Positions 1 through 7,444 of a stretch of 15,102 bases of DNA are shown here, piece after piece. The stretch is taken from NCBI GenBank assembly GCA_031404635.1, contig JANNHY010000186.1, positions 1 through 15,102 of the forward strand, written 5' to 3'. The notes beneath the pieces are model-generated. The model had not been told where the DNA came from. It saw only the letters and a list, made by a program, of their open reading frames with translations, and ran no database searches. The position numbers were made by a program, and so were the translations under genes. The DNA is from JAENVT01 sp031404635 (lineage in GTDB: Bacteria > Actinomycetota > Acidimicrobiia > Acidimicrobiales > Ilumatobacteraceae). The first letter of the stretch is position 1, and each line of letters opens with the position of its first letter.

Positions 1-732
1 CGAGTGGAAGTCGACCCCGATCAGCACCAGGCCGGCCTCGATGCGGGTCATCAGCAGCGCGTTCTGCCCGACCGGCAACACGCCGCGCCCGGCGCATGCA
101 TCCTGCAGTGTGTCCCACATCTCGATCGCACCGTCGACGCCGACCCACAGCTCGTACCCGAGATCGCCGGTGTAGCCCGTGCGCGACACGTGAACAGGGA
201 CGTTGCCGATCTTGGCCGGGCAGTGATGAAAGAAGCCGAGCTTGGCGATCACCGGGTCCAACGTCGCCAGGATCTCGCCGGACTTCGGGCCCTGAATCGC
301 CAACGATGCGTAGTCGCCCGACACCTCGCTGATCTCGACCTGGTCGTAGCCAACGAGGTTCTGGAAGTAGGCCAGGTTCGGCTCGGCGGATGTGAGGATG
401 AAGTCGTCGGCGGCGAACTTGATCACCACCCCGTCCTCGACCACGTACCCGCGTTCGTCGCACCACAACGTGTACTGCGCCTGGCCATCGCGACACGCGC
501 CGATGTCGCGCGCCAGGACACGGCCGAGGAACTTGGCGGCATCGCGACCACCGAATCGGTACTTGTACAGCGGGGAGGTGTCGATCAACCCGGCGGAATT
601 GCGCAACGCGAAGTATTCGAACTTGTCGGCCATCTGATACTTCGCTGCCGACAGGTACCCCGACCAATGAGTCCACAGATGGGTCTGATTCAGCGGAGCC
701 AGTCGCTCGTGGAACGGAGTAGTCCAGACCAT
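1..732 (-). CDS. GcvT-family aminomethyltransferase-like protein (C-terminus cut by window edge)
   Basis: The first 244 residues are visible, starting at an ATG 2 nt after the stop of the upstream methyltransferase gene; the C-terminus lies beyond the left edge. The fold is that of the folate-binding GcvT/DmdA/sarcosine-dehydrogenase family: an N-terminal part with FALRNSAGLIDTSPLYKYRF, then a middle part with LAIQGPKSGEIL and SRTGYTGDLGYELWV, which are family hallmarks. These enzymes transfer one-carbon units from amines or methyl donors to tetrahydrofolate. It is probably not the true glycine-cleavage T protein: the usual GGIIDDL-like segment near residue 95 reads GYVVEDG, the N-terminus differs from canonical GcvT, and no gcvH or gcvP is nearby. 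A folate-dependent demethylase or other GcvT paralog is more likely. The family call is firm; the substrate is unknown. Tight spacing implies cotranscription with the methyltransferase. Confidence 0.85.
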   Translation of the reverse strand, partial: MVWTTPFHERLAPLNQTHLWTHWSGYLSAAKYQMADKFEYFALRNSAGLIDTSPLYKYRFGGRDAAKFLGRVLARDIGACRDGQAQYTLWCDERGYVVEDGVVIKFAADDFILTSAEPNLAYFQNLVGYDQVEISEVSGDYASLAIQGPKSGEILATLDPVIAKLGFFHHCPAKIGNVPVHVSRTGYTGDLGYELWVGVDGAIEMWDTLQDACAGRGVLPVGQNALLMTRIEAGLVLIGVDFHS

Positions 733-734
733 GG

Positions 735-1364
735 CTACAACACCCGCCAAGTCCACACCCGCAGCATGATGTCGTCGCCGTCTTCATGCAGCAGAGCCAA
801 CGGCTCGGTGACCTCGGCAACCTGCCATGCGCCGGAGTCGACCAGACGCTGCTGCTCGACGCGGAAGCCAAGGCTGTCGAAGGCGCCGTCGAGGAACGTG
901 ATGGTCACATGCCCGCCGGGCGCGGTGACCCGCGCCAACTCGGCGAACGCCGAGCCGTCAACGTGGCCCGTCGTGAACACCCCGACCGACACAACCGAGC
1001 CGAACCGACCATCATCGAACGGCAAGCGATCGAGCAGCGAACCCTGGTGCAGCTCGGCATAAACCCCCCGTGCCGCGCTCTGTGCCAGCATCCCGGTGGA
1101 CAAATCGAAGCCGACGATGCGAGCGTGGCCGAGTTCGTTGAGCGCGACCCCGACAAGACCCGTGCCACAGCCGGCATCGAGGATCTCGGCTCCGGGTCGG
1201 GCGAAATGGGCGCACCGACCGGCACCGGCCTGTGGCGCCCTCCATTGCAGATCATCGAGGTCGCTGTTGTAGTCGGCGGCCCACACGTCGTAGCGCTCGC
1301 TGAGCTGCTCCGTGCCCTGCGACGCATAGATCCATCGCAGGCGGCTGCCTCGGTCAGTACTCAT
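735..1364 (-). CDS. Class I SAM-dependent methyltransferase, METTL27-like
   Basis: A 209-residue cytosolic protein with a complete class I methyltransferase core. Motif I is ILDAGCGTGLVGVAL (about residues 61-75), followed by the acidic end of strand 2 in IVGFDLSTGML, a motif with LPFDDGRFGSVVSVGVF, and a late strand after RVTAPGGHVTITF. The N-terminal YDVWAADYNSDLDDLQWRAP segment resembles the METTL27 (Williams-Beuren region 27) group. The ATG was chosen because it overlaps the end of the dehydrogenase gene by 11 bp and restores a normal family length. A longer open frame running back to 2249 exists only because of the frameshift in that upstream gene. The stop is 2 nt before the GcvT-like gene. 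The methyl acceptor is unknown; small-molecule acceptors are common in this group. Confidence 0.85.
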   Translation of the reverse strand: MSTDRGSRLRWIYASQGTEQLSERYDVWAADYNSDLDDLQWRAPQAGAGRCAHFARPGAEILDAGCGTGLVGVALNELGHARIVGFDLSTGMLAQSAARGVYAELHQGSLLDRLPFDDGRFGSVVSVGVFTTGHVDGSAFAELARVTAPGGHVTITFLDGAFDSLGFRVEQQRLVDSGAWQVAEVTEPLALLHEDGDDIMLRVWTWRVL

Positions 1365-2210
1365 AGAAACCGCGCCCCGCCTTGCGGCCGAGTAGGCCCG
1401 CCTCGACCATTCGCAGCAGCAACGAGGGCGGCGTGTACAGCTGCTCTTTGAACTCGCCGTACAACGATTCGGCAACGGCCTGACCGTGTCGAGGCCGATC
1501 AGATCTGCCAGCCGCAGCGGGCCCATCGGGTGAGCACATCCCTTGACCATGCCGGTGTCGATGTCGTCGGCGGTGGCGAAGCCGGACTCGAGCATCCTGA
1601 TCGCGGCGAGGATGTAGGGGATCAATAGCGCGTTGACCACGAACCCGGCGCGGTCACGGGCGCGGATCACGGTCTTGCCCAGTGTGTCGGTGGCAAAGTG
1701 CTCCATGTCTGTGGCCGTCTGTGGCGATGTCAACAGCGATGTGACCAGCTCGACCAGCGGCAACACGGGCACCGGGTTGAAGAAGTGGATGCCGATCACT
1801 TGGGCTTCTCGTTTGGTTGCCCTGGCCAGCTTCATGATCGGGATGCTCGACGTGTTCGATGCCAGCACGGCTGCCGGTTTGCACAACGCGTCGAGTCGAC
1901 CGAACAACTCGATCTTCATCGGCTCGTCTTCAGCCACCGCTTCGACCACGAGGTCGCAGTCGGCCACCGCATCGAGTTCGTGACCGAACGCGATGCGCCG
2001 CCACGTGGCATCGTGATCGGCCTCTGTGAGTCGGCCCGAAGTCATCGCCCGCTTCAACGAGGTCGCGACCCTGGCCATGCCGGCCTCGACGGTCGACTGC
2101 GAACTCTCGGTGACGACCACCTCAAGCCCGGCCCTGGCAGCCACCTCGGCGATACCCGAGCCCATCAGGCCGCAACCAACCACACCGACGTTCTCGATCA
2201 CCTTCGACAC
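1354..2210 (-). pseudogene. 3-hydroxybutyryl-CoA dehydrogenase, interrupted by a one-base frameshift
   Basis: NAD(P)-dependent 3-hydroxyacyl-CoA dehydrogenase (FadB2/HBD type), which interconverts acetoacetyl-CoA and 3-hydroxybutyryl-CoA. The N-terminal Rossmann motif is VGVVGCGLMGSGIAEVAARAG (residues 8-28). The catalytic His lies in GIHFFNPVPVLPLVEL (H142) with its partner Glu at 154, and SNTSS is at 118-122. The C-terminal domain runs normally to GLDTV (residue 243); one base is then missing near 1481-1484 and the frame is lost. The expected continuation, QAVAESLYGEFKEQLY...GRKAGRGFYEY, is intact in the neighbouring frame and stops at 1354. Repaired, the protein is 285 residues, normal for the family. 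The GTG start at 2210 is preferred over ATGs at 2249 and 2225: GGAGG sits 8 nt ahead of it and MSKVIENVGVVG is a typical N-terminus. Real mutation or sequencing error cannot be told apart here. Confidence 0.85.
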
Positions 2211-2218
2211 CCTGCTGC

Positions 2219-2223
2219 CCTCC
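2219..2223 (-). promoter_or_regulatory. Ribosome binding site deciding the dehydrogenase start
   Basis: GGAGG on the minus strand, 8 nt before the GTG at 2208-2210. It supports the short dehydrogenase start over the two upstream in-frame ATG codons, one of which overlaps this site. It is one of the clearest Shine-Dalgarno sequences in the window. Confidence 0.6.
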
Positions 2224-2287
2224 ATGACTCGACTGTCGGCACGAGCCAAATCTTGGCAGAACTGGCGATGCTTCCACCTGCTTGGCG

Positions 2288-3343
2288 CTAGTTGAGCGTG
2301 ACGGCGATCTCGGTGGCCTTCACCGCTGCCCAGAGTTCGAGGCCGACCTTGATCCCCAGCGCTTGGGCAGCGGCCGCGGTAATCTCGGCCGTCAACTGGA
2401 TCGGTCCCTGTAAACGAACTCGAACCCGTTCGCCGCGGTGATCGACATCGATCACCGCTGCCCTCCAGGTGTTGCGCGGGCTGCCATCTGGCCTGGTGAC
2501 ATGCAGCGACACCGCCTGCGGGCGGATCACTGCGATCGCCGCGCCGTCGACATCGTCGGCTGCCACAACCAACATCGCGCCCCCGTCGACTGCAAAGACA
2601 CCGCCCATCATCGATCCGGTGAGCAGGTTGACGCCGGCGAGGTCGGCCACGTACGCAGACCGCGGATGTGCGGCGATATCGACAAACGTTCCATCCTGCA
2701 CGACATGACCCTGCTCGACGATCACGACCCGGTCAGCCAATGTGTACGCGTCGACAGGATCGTGCGTCACCAGCACGGCCGTGCCCTTGAACTCGGTCAG
2801 GTGCCGGCGCAACTCTCGGCGCACATCGACCTTGCTGGTCGCGTCGAGTGCGGCCAGTGGTTCGTCGAGCAGCAACAATCTCGGCTCCGAAGCAAGGGCC
2901 CGAGCGAGGGCTACCCGCTGCGCCTGACCGCCAGACAGTTGCTCGGGGCGTGATCGGTCGAGACCATCGATCCCGACCCGACCAAGCCAATGGCGCGCCT
3001 GAGCGTGTGCCGACGACCTTTCGACGCCATGGGCGCGCATCCCGAAAGCGACATTCTCGAGCACGTTCATCTGCGGAAAGAGCAGGTACTGCTGAAACAT
3101 CACCCCGCAAGCCCGCCGCTCGGTCGGCACGAAGACTCCCGCCGAGGGATCATCGACGACCTCGCCGAGGATCTCGATCGAACCCCGATCAATCGCCAAC
3201 AGACCGGCAAGACAGCGCAAGATGGTCGTCTTCCCGGCACCGTTGGGACCGAGCAAGGCGACCACCTCGCCCGCCGCGGCGTTGAGCCACACGTCGAGGC
3301 TCAGCGACCCGCGGACGACCACGATGTGGGCGCGCAATGTCAC
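2288..3343 (-). CDS. modC: Molybdate ABC transporter ATP-binding protein ModC
   Basis: A 351-residue ABC ATPase that would energise oxyanion (molybdate or tungstate) uptake at the inner face of the membrane. Walker A is GPNGAGKTT (32-40), the Q-loop is VMFQQYLLFP (81-90), the signature is LSGGQAQRVALARAL (136-150), Walker B is LLLLDEP (156-162), followed by the switch His in LVTHDP. After about residue 280 comes a TOBE-like domain ending in AAVKATEIAVTLN, the usual end of ModC-type oxyanion-binding domains. The GTG at 3343 is preferred because it overlaps the modB stop as GTGA, a coupling junction, whereas an ATG nine codons upstream would lie inside modB. Specificity is inferred from the ModB partner and the C-terminal domain; sulfate or another ABC class is less likely. 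A 77-bp gap separates it from the downstream dehydrogenase. Confidence 0.87.
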   Translation of the reverse strand: MTLRAHIVVVRGSLSLDVWLNAAAGEVVALLGPNGAGKTTILRCLAGLLAIDRGSIEILGEVVDDPSAGVFVPTERRACGVMFQQYLLFPQMNVLENVAFGMRAHGVERSSAHAQARHWLGRVGIDGLDRSRPEQLSGGQAQRVALARALASEPRLLLLDEPLAALDATSKVDVRRELRRHLTEFKGTAVLVTHDPVDAYTLADRVVIVEQGHVVQDGTFVDIAAHPRSAYVADLAGVNLLTGSMMGGVFAVDGGAMLVVAADDVDGAAIAVIRPQAVSLHVTRPDGSPRNTWRAAVIDVDHRGERVRVRLQGPIQLTAEITAAAAQALGIKVGLELWAAVKATEIAVTLN

Positions 3344-4158
3344 GTGGTCTGCTCTCCCCCACCCAACCACCTGTCGCGCAGGGCGACGAGAACAGCGAAG
3401 GACACTGCGACCATCAGCAGGGCGATCATGATTGCTTCCTGCTGATCGGTGTCGAGGGTGAGGTACACCGACAGCGGCAACGTCTGGGTCCTGCCAGGGA
3501 AGCTCCCGGCAAACATGATCGTGGCACCGAACTCACCGAACGCCCGAGCCCACGAAAGCACTGCTCCGGCGACCAGCGCGGACCGGATCGCCGGCAGCGT
3601 GACCCGCCGAAACGAATACCAGCTGCTCGCTCCAAGGGTGCGCGCTGCGTCGTCGTGGCCGGGATCGGCCTGGCGGATCGCCGCCTCGACCGTGACGATG
3701 AAGAACGGCATGGCGACGAAGGTCTGGGCAATGACGACCGCTGTCGACGTGAACGGCAAACGCAGGTCGAACCACCGATCCAGCCACTGGCCGACCAATC
3801 CGCGACGGCCCAGCGCGAACAGGAGGGCGACTCCACCGACGACTGGTGGGAGCACCATCGACAACGTGCACAAGGCACGAACGAGCGAGCGGCCGACGAA
3901 CCGCCGACGGGCCAGCAACCACGCCAGCGGCAGACCGAGCAGCACCGACAACGCCGTCGCCAACAGACTGCACACAACCGACAACCGCAAGGCCTCGAGT
4001 ACGGACGCTCGTCCGAGGATCGACAGGGCGTCACTCCACGGCGCCCGACTCATCAGTCCGACGAGTGGAAGGGCGAAGAAGGCGATGGCGATCATGGCCA
4101 GGGCGAATGCCGGCCATGGCAGCGGGCGCTCGGTGCGGCGCGTTGTCCTACTCAGCAT
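3340..4158 (-). CDS. modB: Molybdate ABC transporter permease ModB
   Basis: A 272-residue integral membrane permease. Hydrophobic segments near residues 16-36, 52-82, 96-116, 138-157, 192-205 and 241-260 fit the BPD-transport fold. The cytoplasmic coupling loop is DDAARTLGASSWYSFRRVTLP (about 169-189), which contacts the ATPase. FGEFGATIMFAGSFPGRTQT (207-226) is characteristic of ModB/CysT-type oxyanion permeases, and the spacing to LPLSVYL favours ModB. The ATG at 4158 is chosen because it gives a normal short cytoplasmic N-terminus and overlaps the crotonase stop by 11 bp; an earlier in-frame ATG at 4233 would reach deep into the crotonase gene. It overlaps modC by 4 bp. No periplasmic-type binding protein gene (modA) is in the window, so the third component must be encoded elsewhere. 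Confidence 0.87.
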   Translation of the reverse strand: MLSRTTRRTERPLPWPAFALAMIAIAFFALPLVGLMSRAPWSDALSILGRASVLEALRLSVVCSLLATALSVLLGLPLAWLLARRRFVGRSLVRALCTLSMVLPPVVGGVALLFALGRRGLVGQWLDRWFDLRLPFTSTAVVIAQTFVAMPFFIVTVEAAIRQADPGHDDAARTLGASSWYSFRRVTLPAIRSALVAGAVLSWARAFGEFGATIMFAGSFPGRTQTLPLSVYLTLDTDQQEAIMIALLMVAVSFAVLVALRDRWLGGGEQTT

Positions 4159-4942
4159 CAGGCCCGGACCAGGTGAAGTGGGCGGAGCGCTTCTCGACGA
4201 ACGCGGCGATTCCTTCAGCACTGTCGGGTGCACCGGCGGCCACTTCGCGCCAGTAGCTCTGCACGGCCTGCGGAACCTGACCGTGGGCCGTGACGGCTGC
4301 CACCATCGACTTGGTCGCGGCCTGGGTCAACAACGAGCGGCCGGCGAGCATGCCGGTCAACGTAGCAAGCCGCTCGTCGCCTTCATCGGCATCGACGACC
4401 TCGTCCACCAGGCCGACGCGTCGAGCTTCCTCAGCGGCGATCAACTCTCCCGTGAACAGCATGCGCTTGGTCACCGCCGGACCGAGCAGGTGCGTTGCCC
4501 GCTCCAGCGAAGCAGCCGGATAGACGATGCCGAGCTTGGCCGGCGTGATCCCGAACCGAGCGTTGTGGGTCGCGATTCGCAGATCGCAGTCGATGGCGAG
4601 CGCACACCCCCCGCCGATGCAGTCGCCGGAGATGAACGCAACCGTCGGCTTAGGTAGGCGCGCCAGCAATGCTTCAGCGGCCAGATTTACTTCCGAGAAG
4701 GAACGCTGGTCGCCGCGGTGAACGTTCAGCTCGGTGATGTCCGCGCCGGCGCAGAAGTGTTCGCCGCAGCCCCGCAGCACCACGACTCGAACCTCGGCAT
4801 CGGCACCGAGTTGCAGTGCCGCCTCCTCCAGGCTCACCCACATCGAATAGCACATCGCGTTCCGTTTGCTCGGGCGATTGAGCCAGATGGTGGCAACCGC
4901 GCCCTCGCGGGTCACTCGGATCAGTTCGTCGACCGCGCTCAT
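4148..4942 (-). CDS. Crotonase-fold (enoyl-CoA hydratase/isomerase family) protein without hydratase glutamates
   Basis: A 264-residue crotonase-superfamily protein that should bind an acyl-CoA. The CoA/oxyanion-hole signature is HFCAGADITEL (62-72) and the second oxyanion glycine lies in GDCIGGGCALAID (106-118). Aligned to rat mitochondrial enoyl-CoA hydratase, the first catalytic Glu is Ala114 and the second is Pro134 (FGITPAKLGIVYP), so ordinary hydration is unlikely. The TP-LG-Y pattern in that loop resembles methylmalonyl-CoA decarboxylase (ScpB/YgfG), although the His seen in that enzyme's SAGHD is replaced here (CAGAD). It could be a decarboxylase, an isomerase or another crotonase. 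The ATG at 4942 yields the normal N-terminus; longer readings run into psuG. It is first in the probable operon with modBC. Confidence 0.85.
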   Translation of the reverse strand: MSAVDELIRVTREGAVATIWLNRPSKRNAMCYSMWVSLEEAALQLGADAEVRVVVLRGCGEHFCAGADITELNVHRGDQRSFSEVNLAAEALLARLPKPTVAFISGDCIGGGCALAIDCDLRIATHNARFGITPAKLGIVYPAASLERATHLLGPAVTKRMLFTGELIAAEEARRVGLVDEVVDADEGDERLATLTGMLAGRSLLTQAATKSMVAAVTAHGQVPQAVQSYWREVAAGAPDSAEGIAAFVEKRSAHFTWSGPDAE

Positions 4943-4976
4943 CGCCGAACAGTGTGGCCTGCCGACGATCAATCCG

Positions 4977-4986
4977 ACGGTACCGT
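4977..4986. promoter_or_regulatory. Palindromic divergent -10 candidate between the crotonase gene and psuG
   Basis: ACGGTACCGT is a perfect 10-bp palindrome in the 51-bp divergent spacer (4943-4993). Because of the symmetry, each strand carries a TACCGT box matching TANNNT. On the plus strand the box ends 7 nt before the psuG ATG, the spacing expected for a leaderless transcript. On the minus strand it lies about 34 nt before the crotonase ATG. No convincing -35 box was seen on either side. It could instead be an operator. Confidence 0.35.
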
Positions 4987-4993
4987 AGGTCCG

Positions 4994-5904
<911 letters not shown>

Positions 5905-5908
<4 letters not shown>

Positions 5909-6957
5909 TCCGCCTGCGGCGGGTCGCGCCTGTCCTCGTCATCGCCGCGTGCAGTACTTCGGTCGCTCGCGTCGCTCCGAGCGATCCACCGGCGACCCCC
6001 GCCGCATCGGCCGCCACCACCAGCACGGCAGTAGCAGCGTCGACGACCAACATTGCGGCGACCACGACCTCTGTTCTGCCTCGGGCAACCACTATCGCCG
6101 GGCTCCTTGCACTGGGCCGACCGATCGTGCTCGCTCATGCCGGTGGCGAGGATCAGTTTCCACACTCGACGCCCTACGCCTATGGCGAGAGTATGAAGGC
6201 AGGCGTCGACATGCTCGACTTCGACGTGCAACTCAGCAAGGACGGCGTGCTGGTGGTCCACCATGACGACACGGTGGAACGCACCACCAACGGCAACGGC
6301 AACGTATCCGACATGACCTATGCCGACCTGGCCCGGCTCGACAATGCCTACTGGTTCACGCCATCGTGCACCTGCACGGGCCAACCCGAGTCGGCTTACA
6401 TACTTCGGGGCATGCGCACCGGCGCCGTCGAACCACCGGCTGGGTTCGTCGCCGAGGATTTCGTCATCCCCCGATTCAGCGACATCGTCGGCCGCTACCC
6501 GGACGTGCCGCTGAACATCGAGATCAAGGGCGCCGGCGACCCGGCCCGCGCCGCCGCCCAGACGCTGGCCGACGAACTCAGGGAGTTCGGCCGCACCGAT
6601 GCCGCCGTGGTGACCTCGTTCGATGATGCGATCGTCGATGCCTTTCACGCCGTCGCACCGGAGGTGGAGGTCACTCCCGGGCTGGGTGCCAGTGCAGCGT
6701 GGGTGCTCAGCCGCACCCCGCTGCCCGCGGGCCTGCGAATCCTGCAGCTGCCGCCCACCTTCCAAGACACCCCGGTGGTCACACCACAACTGATCGCCGA
6801 TTCGCACGCTGCCGGATACGTGATCTGGGTGTGGCTGAACGACCGCTCACTGGAGACGCAGGCCAACTATCGTCGCAACCTCGATGACGGGCTCGACGGG
6901 TTGAACATCAATTTCCCGGCCGCCGGCGTCGAAGTTGTACGGCAGTTCTCGAGCTAG
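5905..6957 (+). CDS. Glycerophosphodiester phosphodiesterase, predicted lipoprotein
   Basis: A 350-residue GDPD-family TIM-barrel protein that should hydrolyse glycerophosphodiesters to glycerol 3-phosphate and an alcohol outside the membrane. The N-terminus MIRLRRVAPVLVIAAC has a basic start, a hydrophobic core and a lipobox with Cys16, so it is probably membrane-anchored and extracytoplasmic. Residues about 20-62 form an Ala/Thr/Ser-rich linker. The catalytic core follows: His78 in LAHAGGE, DFDVQLSKDG (105-114), second His120 in VVHHDDTVERTTNG, and NIEIKG (204-209). The usual ExD metal motif appears as DxD (D105, D107). GTG at 5905 is the only start that gives the signal peptide, and its 4-bp GTGA overlap with psuG implies coupled translation. 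Cys155 and Cys157 sit in an insertion. Confidence 0.85.
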
Positions 6958-6966
6958 GAGTGTCGA

Positions 6967-7440
6967 TCAAGCCTCGACCGCGGCGGCGAGCTTGGCCAGA
7001 GTCGCATCCATGTTCTGCCGGTTCCGGCCGGGACGATCGCGTACACCGATCAGCAGGCTGCTAAGCGTGCCGATCAATGGCAGACGATGGTCGGTCCAGG
7101 TCTCGAAGACCACAGTCTCGACCCCCGACGTCTCGTCAGGTTCCTGCTCGAAGCGGTAGTCCCAATTGGCGATCTTGAACGGCCCGGCCGTCACGTCGAA
7201 GCTGAACTGCTCACCGGGCTGGGCGACGGTTACGACCACATCGGTGCTCCATCGGTGCCAGCCGGATCGGTTCGAACCTTTGAAGTGGGCCCCGACGACC
7301 GGTCCTGTCGCGCCCTTGACCCACCGCCCGCCAGTGTTCTCCGGCGACCACTCCCCCATCCGGGGCAGGTCGCTGACCAAGTCGTACAGCCGGCTGGAGT
7401 CGCTACGGATTGTTCGTTCGACGGAGATCTGTTCGGTCAT
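6967..7440 (-). CDS. SRPBCC (START-like/polyketide cyclase) family protein
   Basis: A 157-residue soluble protein of the SRPBCC superfamily, a helix-grip fold with a deep hydrophobic ligand pocket. Recognisable are the start VERTIRSDSSRLYDLVSDLPRMGEWSP, the middle GAHFKGSN...WHRWSTDVVVTVAQPGEQFSFDV, and a C-terminal amphipathic helix after LIGVRDRPGRNRQNMDATL. The ligand or reaction cannot be assigned; related actinobacterial proteins are often annotated as polyketide cyclase/dehydrase or lipid-transport family. The ATG at 7440, 4 nt after the cofE stop, gives MTEQISVERTI; an earlier in-frame ATG at 7461 would overlap cofE. It is probably cotranscribed with cofE. Its 3' end lies only 9 bp from the convergent phosphodiesterase gene, with no visible terminator between them. 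Confidence 0.8.
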   Translation of the reverse strand: MTEQISVERTIRSDSSRLYDLVSDLPRMGEWSPENTGGRWVKGATGPVVGAHFKGSNRSGWHRWSTDVVVTVAQPGEQFSFDVTAGPFKIANWDYRFEQEPDETSGVETVVFETWTDHRLPLIGTLSSLLIGVRDRPGRNRQNMDATLAKLAAAVEA

Positions 7441-7444
7441 CGGC

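Noticed and set aside
4..1062. Long plus-strand open frame opposite the GcvT-like and methyltransferase genes
   Set aside because: It is antisense to well-recognised protein families and its translation matches nothing; GC-rich DNA gives such frames by chance.
735..2249. A true bifunctional dehydrogenase-methyltransferase
   Set aside because: The normal dehydrogenase C-terminus is intact in another frame and the methyltransferase has its own ATG overlapping it, so the fusion is a frameshift product.
2245..2257. GCCAAATCTTGGC inverted repeat between modC and the dehydrogenase as terminator or operator
   Set aside because: The 5-bp stem with a 3-base loop lacks a T-run and is too short to distinguish from chance.
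3337..4657. Plus-strand open frames rich in Gln/Arg/Pro opposite modB and the crotonase gene
   Set aside because: They are shadows of coding sequence whose true products are recognised on the minus strand.
6955..6970. Bidirectional terminator between the phosphodiesterase and SRPBCC genes
   Set aside because: Only 9 bp separate the stops, and no stem-loop with a T-run is visible around them.
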